Below, piece by piece: positions 1-7,833 of a DNA stretch of 64,000 nt. The position numbers were made by a program, and so were the translations under genes. Under the pieces are notes generated by a model. It did not search any database. It worked only from the letters and a program-made list of their open reading frames with translations, and was not told the origin of the DNA. Numbering within the stretch: position 1 is the first letter of the stretch; the number at the start of each line of letters is the position of its first letter. Source of the stretch: Streptomyces sp. NBC_01217 (lineage in GTDB: Bacteria; Actinomycetota; Actinomycetes; Streptomycetales; Streptomycetaceae); assembly GCF_035994185.1 (NCBI RefSeq), contig NZ_CP108538.1, forward strand, positions 8,125,501-8,189,500, read 5' to 3'.

Positions 1-1097
1 ATGCCGTGGCCCGTCAACTGCTCGTCGACCCGCGCCTGGTGAAGGATCTCGATGCCTGGGGGCTCTGGCAGAGCGGGGAGGTCACACACGCCTGGCCGCT
101 GATCGGCATGATCGATGCCGGGCGTTCCATGTTCACCGTGGACGGGGCCGAGCACCGGCGGCTGCGCACCAAGACCTCCCAGGCGCTCACCCCGCGCCGA
201 CTGGAGGAGATACGTCCGCAGATCGAGAAGTTCACCGAGGAACTGCTCGATGCCCTCGCCGAGCAGGGCGAGAAGAACGAGGGCGGCGTCGTCGACCTGA
301 AGTCCGTGTTCGCCCAGCCGCTGCCGATGCGGGTCGTCGGCATGCTGATGGGCGTGGACGAGGCCGAGCACCCCATGCTGATGAAGCGGTACAAGGCGTT
401 CTTCTCCATGCTCACGCCCCATGAGGAACGCATGGCCCTGCTGGCGGAGCTGGACGTCTTCTACGCCGCCCTTGTACGCGAGAGGACCGCCCGCCCGGCC
501 GACGACCTCACCAGCGCGCTGATCCTCGCCGAAGAGGGCGGGGAGCCGCTCACCGAGGAAGAGGTGGTGGGCAATCTCAAGGCGATGGTGGCCGCCGGGC
601 ACGAGACCACCATCGGACTGATCCTCAATGCCGTACGCGCGCTGCTCAGCCACCCCGACCAGCTGCGCAAGGTGCTCGACGGCGAGATCCCGTGGGACAC
701 GGTCGTCGAGGAGACGCTGCGCTGGGACACCCCCACCACCCATCTGCTGATGCGGTTCGCCACCGAGGACATCCAGATCGGCGACGACGTGATCGCGAAG
801 GGCGAGGGCGTGGTGATCTCCTATCGCGCCATCGGCCGTGACTTCGAGCAGCACGGGCCGGACGCGGACGCCTTCGACATCACCCGGCCGACCCCGATCC
901 GCCACATGACCTTCGGCCACGGCCCCCACATCTGCCCCGGAGCGGCGCTCTCGCGCGTGGAGGCAGCCATCGCCCTGCCCGCACTGTTCGAGCGTTTTCC
1001 CGGGCTGCGGCCGGCCGTCGCGGACGAGGAGATCCGCAAGCTGCCGGTGATGACGCAGAACGACATGGAGGCATTCCCGGTCCTGCTGCACGGCTGA
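1..1097 (+). CDS. Cytochrome P450, 5' end cut by window edge
   Basis: Haem-thiolate monooxygenase, expected to need a separate ferredoxin and reductase. The frame is open to the left edge. A GTG at base 6 is a possible start, but the visible protein of about 363 residues begins inside the usual N-terminal region (RQLLVDPR), so roughly 40 residues probably lie outside the window. Three P450 signatures are clear: the I-helix oxygen-binding motif AGHETT, the K-helix ExxR (EETLRW), and the haem loop FGHGPHICPG with its cysteine ligand. Soluble bacterial class I type, with no membrane anchor seen. A strong hairpin follows 18 bases after the stop and separates it from the phospholipase gene. The substrate cannot be inferred. 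Confidence 0.93.
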   Translation, partial: AVARQLLVDPRLVKDLDAWGLWQSGEVTHAWPLIGMIDAGRSMFTVDGAEHRRLRTKTSQALTPRRLEEIRPQIEKFTEELLDALAEQGEKNEGGVVDLKSVFAQPLPMRVVGMLMGVDEAEHPMLMKRYKAFFSMLTPHEERMALLAELDVFYAALVRERTARPADDLTSALILAEEGGEPLTEEEVVGNLKAMVAAGHETTIGLILNAVRALLSHPDQLRKVLDGEIPWDTVVEETLRWDTPTTHLLMRFATEDIQIGDDVIAKGEGVVISYRAIGRDFEQHGPDADAFDITRPTPIRHMTFGHGPHICPGAALSRVEAAIALPALFERFPGLRPAVADEEIRKLPVMTQNDMEAFPVLLHG

Positions 1098-1115
1098 CGC
1101 GCGTCGAAGACATGC

Positions 1116-1154
1116 ACAGGAGGGCCGCCCGAGCTGTACGGGCGGCCCTCCTGT
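1116..1154 (+). terminator. Intrinsic-type terminator after the P450
   Basis: A perfect 16-bp inverted repeat (arms 1116-1131 and 1139-1154, left arm ACAGGAGGGCCGCCCG) encloses a 7-base loop. There is no T-tract, as is common in Streptomyces terminators. It lies just after the P450 stop. Confidence 0.8.
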
Positions 1155-1337
1155 CCGTCCGGGCGGACCGGGGACGGAGCGGCAGTACGGATGCAACCGT
1201 CGGGTACCAGGACGCCCTCCGCTGTTCCGTGAATCGCCACCGCGCCCACACCGGGGCACTCTTTCGCGGCCCGGCGGACTCTGTAACACTCCAGGCGCTT
1301 TCGACCCACACCTCCTCACCCCACAGAGGCCTCACCC

Positions 1338-3395
1338 ATGGCTGAACTCGACCGACGCCGCTTCATGCAACTCGCCGGAGGCACAGCCGCCTTCACCATG
1401 CTGTCGAACAGCATCGCCCGTGCTGCCTCCCTCCCGGCCAAGGGCGCCACCGGCACCCTTGAGGACGTCGAGCACATCGTCGTGCTGATGCAGGAGAACC
1501 GCTCGTTCGACCACTACTTCGGCACGCTGAAGGGCGTACGCGGCTTCGGTGACCCACGGCCGGTGACCCTGCCCAGCGGAAAGACGGTGTGGCACCAGCC
1601 GTCGGGCACCAAGGAAGTGCTGCCGTTCCGGCCCACGGCCGACAACCTCGGACTCCAGTTCATCCAGGACCTCAACCACGACTGGGCGGGTGGCCACAGG
1701 GCGTTCAACAAGGGCGCCTACGACCAGTGGGTGCCCGCCAAGTCGGCGACGACGATGGCCTACCTCACCCGCGAGGACATACCGTTCCACTACGCCCTCG
1801 CCGACGCGTTCACCGTCTGCGACGCGTACCACTGCTCCTTCATCGGCTCCACGGACCCGAACCGCTACTACATGTGGACGGGATACACCGGGAACGACGG
1901 CACCGGCGGCGGGCCCGTGCTCGGGAACGACGAGGCGGGGTACGGATGGACGACGTACCCCGAACGGCTGGAGAAGGCCGGAGTGTCCTGGAAGATCTAC
2001 CAGGACATCGGCGACGGGCTCGACGCCGCCGGGTCCTGGGGCTGGATCAGCGACGCCTACCGCGGCAACTACGGCGACAACTCGCTGCTCTACTTCAATG
2101 ACTACCGCAACGCCGAGCCCGGCGATCCCCTCTACGACAAGGCGCGCACCGGGACCGACGCCAAGAACGGTGACGGACTCTTCGACAGGCTCAGGGCCGA
2201 TGTGCAGGCCGGTACCCTGCCGAAGATCTCCTGGATCGCCGCGCCGGAGGCCTTCACCGAACACCCCAACTGGCCGGCGAACTACGGCGCATGGTACATC
2301 TCCCAGGTGCTGGACGCGCTGACGTCCAACCCGGAGGTCTGGGGCAGGACCGCCCTGTTCATCACGTACGACGAGAACGACGGCTTCTTCGACCACATAG
2401 TGCCGCCGTACCCGCCGTCCGGGGCCGCGCAGGGACTCTCCACCGTGGCCACCTCCGCCGACTACTTCGGGGGCAACGGGAGTTACGCCGCGGGCCCGTA
2501 CGGTCTGGGGCAGCGCGTGCCGATGCTGGTCGTCTCGCCGTGGAGCACCGGAGGGTACTCCTGCTCCGAGGTCTTCGACCACACCTCGATCATCCGGTTC
2601 ATGGAGCGGCGCTTCGGCGTGAAGGAGCCGAACATCTCGCCCTGGCGGCGCGCCGTCTGCGGCGACCTCACCTCCGCGTTCGACTTCCGCCGTACGGACA
2701 CCGCCCCCGCCGCCCTGCCCTCCACGGCCGGATACCTGCCGCCGGACCGCAACCGGCACCCCGACTACGTGCCGGTGCCGCCCGCCGTCGGAAGCGTTCC
2801 GAAGCAGGAACCGGGCTCCCGGCCCACCCGTCCGCTTCCGTACGCGCCCTTCGTGGACGGATCGGCGAATCCGGCGACCGGGAAGTACGGCCTCACCTTC
2901 AGCGGCGGCGCCACAGCCGGGGCGCAGTTCCTGGTGACGTCCGCGAACCGTAGCGACGGACCGTGGACGTACACCACCGAGGCGGGCAAGTCGCTGGTCG
3001 ACGCCTGGAACACGGCTTACTCGAAGGGGGTGACCAACCTCAGCGTGTACGGTCCGAACGGCTTCCTGCGCACCTTCAAGGGGCCCGGCAAGAAGGCGGG
3101 GCCCGAGGTGACCGCCCGCCACAACGCCACCAACGGTCATCTCGATCTGACGATGACTCATACGGGGTCGGGCAGTGCCCACTTGACCGTCAACGATGCG
3201 TACAGCGGATCCGTCCAGACCTTCACGGTGCCCGCGGGCGCGAGCGTGAACCATTCGGTGGACCTGCGGGGGAGCGGCCGCTGGTACGACATCTCGGTGG
3301 TCTCCGACACGGACAGCGCGTTCCTGCGTCGCTTCGCAGGACACGTCGAGACGGGCGAGGCGGGCACCAGCGACCCGGCTCTGATCACCGGCTGA
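1338..3395 (+). CDS. plcC: Phosphocholine-specific phospholipase C, Tat-exported
   Basis: Secreted phosphoesterase of the bacterial non-zinc phospholipase C / acid phosphatase family, which cleaves the headgroup from phosphatidylcholine or sphingomyelin. The 685-residue length is normal. The N-terminus has a twin-arginine signal (DRRRFMQLAGG) ending near an alanine-rich cleavage site (ARAAS, around residue 30). The mature protein starts with the family motif HIVVLMQENRSFDHYFG, holding the active-site Asn-Arg-Ser-Phe-Asp segment. Further family blocks are STDPNRYYMWTG, TYDENDGFFDH and VPMLVVSPW. The C-terminal 200 residues fit the two beta-sandwich DUF756 domains. The ATG is preceded by AGAGG 9 bases upstream. 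It is probably monocistronic, and no phosphate-box-like repeat was recognised. The symbol is the usual one for the family and does not imply a proven substrate. Confidence 0.92.
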   Translation: MAELDRRRFMQLAGGTAAFTMLSNSIARAASLPAKGATGTLEDVEHIVVLMQENRSFDHYFGTLKGVRGFGDPRPVTLPSGKTVWHQPSGTKEVLPFRPTADNLGLQFIQDLNHDWAGGHRAFNKGAYDQWVPAKSATTMAYLTREDIPFHYALADAFTVCDAYHCSFIGSTDPNRYYMWTGYTGNDGTGGGPVLGNDEAGYGWTTYPERLEKAGVSWKIYQDIGDGLDAAGSWGWISDAYRGNYGDNSLLYFNDYRNAEPGDPLYDKARTGTDAKNGDGLFDRLRADVQAGTLPKISWIAAPEAFTEHPNWPANYGAWYISQVLDALTSNPEVWGRTALFITYDENDGFFDHIVPPYPPSGAAQGLSTVATSADYFGGNGSYAAGPYGLGQRVPMLVVSPWSTGGYSCSEVFDHTSIIRFMERRFGVKEPNISPWRRAVCGDLTSAFDFRRTDTAPAALPSTAGYLPPDRNRHPDYVPVPPAVGSVPKQEPGSRPTRPLPYAPFVDGSANPATGKYGLTFSGGATAGAQFLVTSANRSDGPWTYTTEAGKSLVDAWNTAYSKGVTNLSVYGPNGFLRTFKGPGKKAGPEVTARHNATNGHLDLTMTHTGSGSAHLTVNDAYSGSVQTFTVPAGASVNHSVDLRGSGRWYDISVVSDTDSAFLRRFAGHVETGEAGTSDPALITG

Positions 3396-3514
3396 ACGGC
3401 GGGCGGGGGCGGGGGCGGGGCAGGGGATACTTGCGCCTATCGTGGACGTACCGGTCTTACCGGTTCTCCCGGTCCCGGCCCGGTCTCACGGGTCCGCAAG
3501 GGCGACAGAAGGGT

Positions 3515-3530
3515 GTCGAAGCGCTTCGAC
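3515..3530. promoter_or_regulatory. LacI-family operator, copy 1
   Basis: A perfect 16-bp palindrome, GTCGAAGCGCTTCGAC, with the central CGCG-type dyad typical of LacI/GalR operators. It lies 157 bases before the LacI-family start codon. A second copy of the core follows at 3607. Confidence 0.7.
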
Positions 3531-3606
3531 AGTTCTCTGGACAGCTCGCACGGGCGGGATTAGGCTCGGATTCATCCGCGCATGTCACAGGCTGAACCGG
3601 TCGAAA

Positions 3607-3619
3607 TCGAAGCGCTTCG
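3607..3619. promoter_or_regulatory. LacI-family operator, copy 2
   Basis: TCGAAGCGCTTCG repeats the core of the palindrome at 3515. The two dyad centres are about 91 bases apart, close to nine helical turns. This fits cooperative binding or looping at an autoregulated promoter. Confidence 0.68.
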
Positions 3620-3687
3620 CCCACCAGGTCGGTACGTGTCGGCGTATGTCCCGGTACCCGAAGTCGTTCCGTGATGGAGAGCCCTGA

Positions 3688-4698
3688 ATGGTCACCCTTG
3701 CCGAGGTCGCCCAGCACGCCGGAGTCTCCGCGAGCACGGTGAGCTACGTCCTCAGCGGGAAGCGGTCCATCTCGGTGTCCACCCGGGAGCGGGTGGAGCA
3801 GAGCATCCAGCAGCTCGGGTACCACCCCAACGCCGGTGCGCGGGCGCTGGCGAGCAGCCGGTCGAACATCATCGCGCTCATGGTGCCGCTGCGCACCGAC
3901 ATGTACGTTCCCGTGATGATGGAGATCGCGATCGCGGTCGCCACCACGGCCCGTACGCACGGCTACGACGTCCTGCTTCTCACCGGAGAGGAAGGGCCTG
4001 CCGCCGTGCGCCGGATCGCGGGCAGCTCCCTCGCCGACGCCATGATCCTGATGGATGTCGAACTGCACGACGAGCGGCTCCCGCTGCTGCGTGAGACCGA
4101 CCGGGCCGCCGTACTCATCGGGCTGCCCGCGGACACGGCCGGGCTCACCTGCGTGGACCTCGATTTCGAGGCGACCGGGGCGCTCTGTGTGGAGCACCTC
4201 GCCGCGCTCGGGCATCGCGAGATCGCGGTGATCGGCGAGGCGGCCGCCGTGTACGAGCGCCACACCGGGTTCGCCGAGCGAACGGTGGACGGGGTGCGGG
4301 CCAAGGCGCGGGAGACCGGTGCCCGGGTGCTGCACCGGCCCTGCGAGGGTGGGTACGCGGCGATGGCCCAGACCCTGTCCCGGATCTTCGACGAGCGGCC
4401 GGGCACCACGGGATTCATCGTGCAGAACGAGTCGGCCGTGGAGCCCCTGCTCAATCTGCTGCGCCAGCAGGGGCGGGCCGTGCCGGAGGATGTGTCGGTG
4501 GTCGCCATCTGCCCCGAGCAGGTGGCATCGCAGGCATCGGTCCGCCTCACCTCGGTCGCCATTCCGGCGCAGGAGATGGGGCGGCGCGCCGTCGAACAGG
4601 TCGTCGCGAAGCTGGGCGGTCGGGGAACGGATGAAGTGGAGCTGCTGGCACCGGAGTTGACGGTACGGGCGAGCAGCGGACCGGCGCCCGCAGGCTGA
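3688..4698 (+). CDS. LacI-family transcriptional regulator of the glycosidase locus
   Basis: Sugar-responsive DNA-binding repressor of 336 residues, the usual family length. The N-terminal helix-turn-helix is canonical (LAEVAQHAGVSASTVSYVLS), followed by the hinge-helix region (PNAGARALAS) and a periplasmic-binding-protein-like sensor domain from about residue 60 to the end. Two matching palindromes lie upstream, suggesting autoregulation. The gene converges on a GH12/GH95/GH42/GH74 operon across a strong bidirectional terminator, so control of these xyloglucan-degrading genes is the natural inference. No copy of its putative operator was noticed near the other glycosidase genes as they now stand. 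The inducer is unknown; a xyloglucan-derived oligosaccharide is a guess from context. Confidence 0.9.
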   Translation: MVTLAEVAQHAGVSASTVSYVLSGKRSISVSTRERVEQSIQQLGYHPNAGARALASSRSNIIALMVPLRTDMYVPVMMEIAIAVATTARTHGYDVLLLTGEEGPAAVRRIAGSSLADAMILMDVELHDERLPLLRETDRAAVLIGLPADTAGLTCVDLDFEATGALCVEHLAALGHREIAVIGEAAAVYERHTGFAERTVDGVRAKARETGARVLHRPCEGGYAAMAQTLSRIFDERPGTTGFIVQNESAVEPLLNLLRQQGRAVPEDVSVVAICPEQVASQASVRLTSVAIPAQEMGRRAVEQVVAKLGGRGTDEVELLAPELTVRASSGPAPAG

Positions 4699-4741
4699 CG
4701 GCAGCGTGCACAGGCCGACCCCTGGGCGCCTTGGACGTACA

Positions 4742-4767
4742 AGCCGGCCCCCGTGCGGGGGCCGGCT
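4742..4767. terminator. Bidirectional terminator between convergent lacI-type and GH12 genes
   Basis: A perfect 11-bp stem (AGCCGGCCCCC with GGGGGCCGGCT) and a GTGC loop lie between the converging stop codons. The stem is symmetrical, so it can serve both strands. Confidence 0.85.
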
Positions 4768-4790
4768 CCTCCTGGCTCCGGTTTCCCGGG

Positions 4791-5498
4791 TCAGCCGGAC
4801 GAGACGCTGAATCCGTTCGTCGTGAAGTCCAGACCGCCGGGCGACGACGTGATCTCGTAGCCGAACTGGACGTCACCGATGGTCTCGTTGCCCCACCAGC
4901 CCTTGGTGTCCTTGATCCACTTCAGGATCGGCAGGATGTTCACCGTGCCCGATGCGGAGTCCGAGGTGCGCAGGAACGAGAAGACCTGGTTGGACCCGTT
5001 GTCGCCCTTGTAGACCGTCCAGGTGTGGCCGCCGAGCGTCACCGTTCCCTGAGAGGTGCCGAGTGCGCCGACGTCACCGTTGTAGTTCACCCACAGCATC
5101 ACCTCGTAGTCGTAGTCGGTGTCCCAGATGTCGTACGACGTGTTGTAGTCACCGGCCGACGGGACGGTGACGTTGTAGCTGCTGGTGAGCGAGGCCAGCG
5201 ACGTGATGGACTTGCCGACGACCTTCTTGGCGTTGGGGTACGACTTGATGCCGCCGGTGTCCGGGTGGTCGGCCCAGACGCCCCAGTTGCTCGATGAGTT
5301 GACCCAGATGGTCTGGGAACCGGCGCCGGAACCCCAGATGTTGTTGTAGAGGGTGTAGCCGTCGGAGGTGGTGTAGTTGCCCCACTGGTCCGAGGAGGAC
5401 CAGATCGCGGCCTGGGCGGGGGCTGCGGCGAAGCCGATGAGGGCGGCCACCGCGGCTGCCGGGGCCAGTACGAACCTGCTGAGGGTGCGTCGTGCCAT
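4791..5498 (-). CDS. GH12 endo-glucanase / xyloglucanase, secreted
   Basis: Secreted glycoside hydrolase family 12 enzyme that cuts beta-1,4-glucan or xyloglucan backbones. The 235-residue product has a Sec signal peptide with a basic start (MARRTLSRF), a hydrophobic core and cleavage near AQA-AIW. The mature part is rich in Trp, Tyr and Asn, as GH12 jelly rolls are. The block DYEVMLWVNYNG matches the strand carrying the catalytic nucleophile Glu, and VQFGYEITSS near the C-terminus matches the acid/base Glu region. The ATG at 5498 is chosen over an in-frame ATG 15 bases upstream because GAAGGGA lies 6 bases before it. It is the last gene of the minus-strand glycosidase run, 43 bases after GH95. 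No carbohydrate-binding module is attached. Confidence 0.88.
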   Translation of the reverse strand: MARRTLSRFVLAPAAAVAALIGFAAAPAQAAIWSSSDQWGNYTTSDGYTLYNNIWGSGAGSQTIWVNSSSNWGVWADHPDTGGIKSYPNAKKVVGKSITSLASLTSSYNVTVPSAGDYNTSYDIWDTDYDYEVMLWVNYNGDVGALGTSQGTVTLGGHTWTVYKGDNGSNQVFSFLRTSDSASGTVNILPILKWIKDTKGWWGNETIGDVQFGYEITSSPGGLDFTTNGFSVSSG

Positions 5499-5541
5499 GG
5501 TTGTCCCTTCCATGGGTGGGGGGATGGGGCGGAGAGAGGTG

Positions 5542-7833
5542 CTACCTCGGTCTCAGAGTGAGGACGCGGTCCACGCCGGCCGTCAGGTCCAGCAAGGTGA
5601 CGGGAGTTCCGGCGGAGGTCTCGGTGGAGGGCTCCGTGAGCGTGAGTCCGCCGCCCGCGCGTATATCGACGCGGGCGTCACGGGTGGGGTGCAGTACGGC
5701 CGTGGCGTGACCGTCGTCGTACCAGGACAGATCCATACGGGCGCCGAACCTGGTGCGAATCCCGTGCAGTTCACCGGACGGGAAGGTGCCGGGAAGTGCG
5801 GGCAGCAGTACCAGACGGTCCGGGGAGGACTGGACGAGCATCTCGACGACCGCCGCGGGCAGCGCATGAGCGGCGTCCGCGTTGTAGACATTGCGGGACG
5901 GATAGTGGGAGCTCATCAGCGAGTTGTGGAAGAAGTCGCCCGCCAGCACGGCGTTCAGCGCGTCCAGGGCCCGCCCACCGTCCCGCAGCCGTGCAGCGAT
6001 CAAGGCGTGGTGCAGATGGCCGTGGGCGGAGTCGTTCTCCGCGCCGCGCAGCTCCAGCGCGCGGTGTGCGGCGCCGGCCAGCTCGGGAGTGTCGTACGGG
6101 TTGATCTCGCCCAGCGGCCACACCGGGTAGAGGTGGCTGAGATGCCGGTGGTCGTACGTCTCCTCCAGACCCGGCCACGCCCATTCGGCGAGCGCCCCGT
6201 CCTTGTTGACGCGGTAGCGGGGGAGCCGGTAGGCGAGGGCGCGCCAGCGGGAGGCGGCCGGGTGACCGGGGGAGCGTTCGGCGGCGGTGGTCAGGGCATG
6301 CCGGGCCGCCGCGACGTCCATGGTGGCGTTGATCGTTCCCCAGCTCGCGTTGGCCGGGCGATTCTCCGGTGAGTACGAGGGAACGATGGCGAGGGTGCCG
6401 TCCGGGGCGTACCGGGTGAGGAAGTCCTCGTAGAACTGCGCCACTTCGGTGAATGCCTCGGTCAGCCACGGTTCCGTGCAGCCGGTGACCTCGGTGTGCT
6501 CCAGGAGCGGCTGCAACAGCCAGTCCGCACCCGCGGTCCACAGATGAAGCGGATAGGCGCGCTGGAAGTGGCGGGTGTGGCCGGACTCGCCGTCGGTGTG
6601 GGACGGGGCGACGATCCCGCGCGCCCCGAAGATCTCCCGGGCGTTGTCGCGCCAGTCCGCCAACTGGCCGTGAACCAGGGCCGCATGCGCGTCGGAGACC
6701 TCGGGCAGCGCAACCGCGGCGGCCGATGCGATCTGCAGATTGAGATTGGCGTCGGTGGTGAACGCCCCCGACCAGGCAGTGTTCCAGTCGCCCGTCCACA
6801 GGCCGGTCAGCCGGGGCGGGAACAGTCCGGAGGAGGAGAGCAGATGGTACCGGCCCGCCGCGAAGAGCCTCTCCAGGAGCGCCGGGCTCCTGTGCCTCCG
6901 GATCAGCTCGCTGCCCGGCAGAGCGCGTTCGGAGGGATCGCAGCGCAGGGCGAGCGTGGCGCGTGCGAAGGCGGGGCGGTGGAGCGGCTGATGCCGGGAG
7001 AGCAGCGTCGCGTAGTCGGCGCGGGGCAGCGCGGCCCACTCCTTCGCCAGGTCCAGCCTCCCCGCGTGACGCCGCACCCGGGTCAGCAGGAGAACACCGC
7101 GCGCTCCTTCGATCCGGATGCCCTCGTCCGCCACCGACACCCTGCCGCCGTCCACCCGGACCACGGCGAGCCCCGTGTACGCGAGCTCGCTCCCCGGATA
7201 GCCCGCCCGCAGCGCCAACCGGGCCCCGTCCGCTGTCAGTACGGTGCTCCGCCCGATCGCCAGGCGTGACGGGGCGCCGGGCAGGGCCGGGTCCAGCATC
7301 AGGTCCGCCGTGGGCCCGAACCCGGTGACGTACTGGACGATGACGTCGTCGGCCCGGGACACGAAGACCCGGCTGCGCCAGTCCCCGTGCACCGCACCGA
7401 TCTCGCCCGTACTGAAGTCGACCGTACGCCGGTACGCCTCCGGTGCGGCTGCCCCGGCCGACTGCCGGGCCGGGTACGGGGTGCTGCGTATCCGGGTCCG
7501 GAACGCCGGGTGGAACGGCTGCACCCACAGCAGGGGGAGGTCCGCCCCGAACCCCTCCGCCGCCTTGGTGTCCCCGGCGAGAAGCGCGTTCTGCAGGCGT
7601 TCGAGCCGGTCGGCGAGGTGCGGCGGACGGGCGTGCTCGCTGCCGTTGGGGCGGACCAGGGTGTGATGGTTGACGATGACCCGGTCGTCCACCGGATCGC
7701 CGTACACCATGGCGCCGTGCCGCCCGTTGCCGCCAAGGAAGGCATCCTCCCAGCGGGTGGCGGGGCACGGCTCCCAGGTGCCGGGGAACGGCGCGTCGAC
7801 GGACCCCGCACCCATGGCGTGCGCGGCGCTCAT
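5542..7833 (-). CDS. GH95-family alpha-L-fucosidase (or alpha-galactosidase)
   Basis: Exo-glycosidase predicted to remove terminal alpha-1,2-fucose (some GH95 members prefer alpha-L-galactose) from xyloglucan side chains. The 763-residue protein starts with the GH95-like block WEDAFLGGNGRHGAMVYG, then VNHHTLVRPNG. It carries an Asn-x-Asn segment (ANLNLQIAS) and, near the C-terminus, RHLSHLYPVWPLGEINP, a hallmark of the (alpha/alpha)6 catalytic domain. No signal peptide is visible, so it is likely intracellular and acts on imported oligosaccharides. The ATG at 7833 overlaps the stop of the upstream GH42 frame as ATGA, implying translational coupling. The open frame continues about 140 residues further upstream, but that part is antisense-like and overlaps GH42. 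Confidence 0.85.
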   Translation of the reverse strand: MSAAHAMGAGSVDAPFPGTWEPCPATRWEDAFLGGNGRHGAMVYGDPVDDRVIVNHHTLVRPNGSEHARPPHLADRLERLQNALLAGDTKAAEGFGADLPLLWVQPFHPAFRTRIRSTPYPARQSAGAAAPEAYRRTVDFSTGEIGAVHGDWRSRVFVSRADDVIVQYVTGFGPTADLMLDPALPGAPSRLAIGRSTVLTADGARLALRAGYPGSELAYTGLAVVRVDGGRVSVADEGIRIEGARGVLLLTRVRRHAGRLDLAKEWAALPRADYATLLSRHQPLHRPAFARATLALRCDPSERALPGSELIRRHRSPALLERLFAAGRYHLLSSSGLFPPRLTGLWTGDWNTAWSGAFTTDANLNLQIASAAAVALPEVSDAHAALVHGQLADWRDNAREIFGARGIVAPSHTDGESGHTRHFQRAYPLHLWTAGADWLLQPLLEHTEVTGCTEPWLTEAFTEVAQFYEDFLTRYAPDGTLAIVPSYSPENRPANASWGTINATMDVAAARHALTTAAERSPGHPAASRWRALAYRLPRYRVNKDGALAEWAWPGLEETYDHRHLSHLYPVWPLGEINPYDTPELAGAAHRALELRGAENDSAHGHLHHALIAARLRDGGRALDALNAVLAGDFFHNSLMSSHYPSRNVYNADAAHALPAAVVEMLVQSSPDRLVLLPALPGTFPSGELHGIRTRFGARMDLSWYDDGHATAVLHPTRDARVDIRAGGGLTLTEPSTETSAGTPVTLLDLTAGVDRVLTLRPR

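Larger units (their letters stand above)
3396..3687. other. Non-coding gap with the LacI-regulator promoter
   Basis: This 292-base gap between the phospholipase stop and the LacI-family gene holds no convincing ORF. It contains two matching palindromes, annotated separately. GGAGAG, 7 bases before the ATG at 3688, is the likely ribosome-binding site. Confidence 0.6.

Noticed and set aside
1332..3344. 670-codon open frame opposite the phospholipase gene
   Set aside because: It is exactly antisense to a well-conserved enzyme, has Arg/Gly/Val-rich low-complexity translation and no domain. It is an artefact of high GC third positions.
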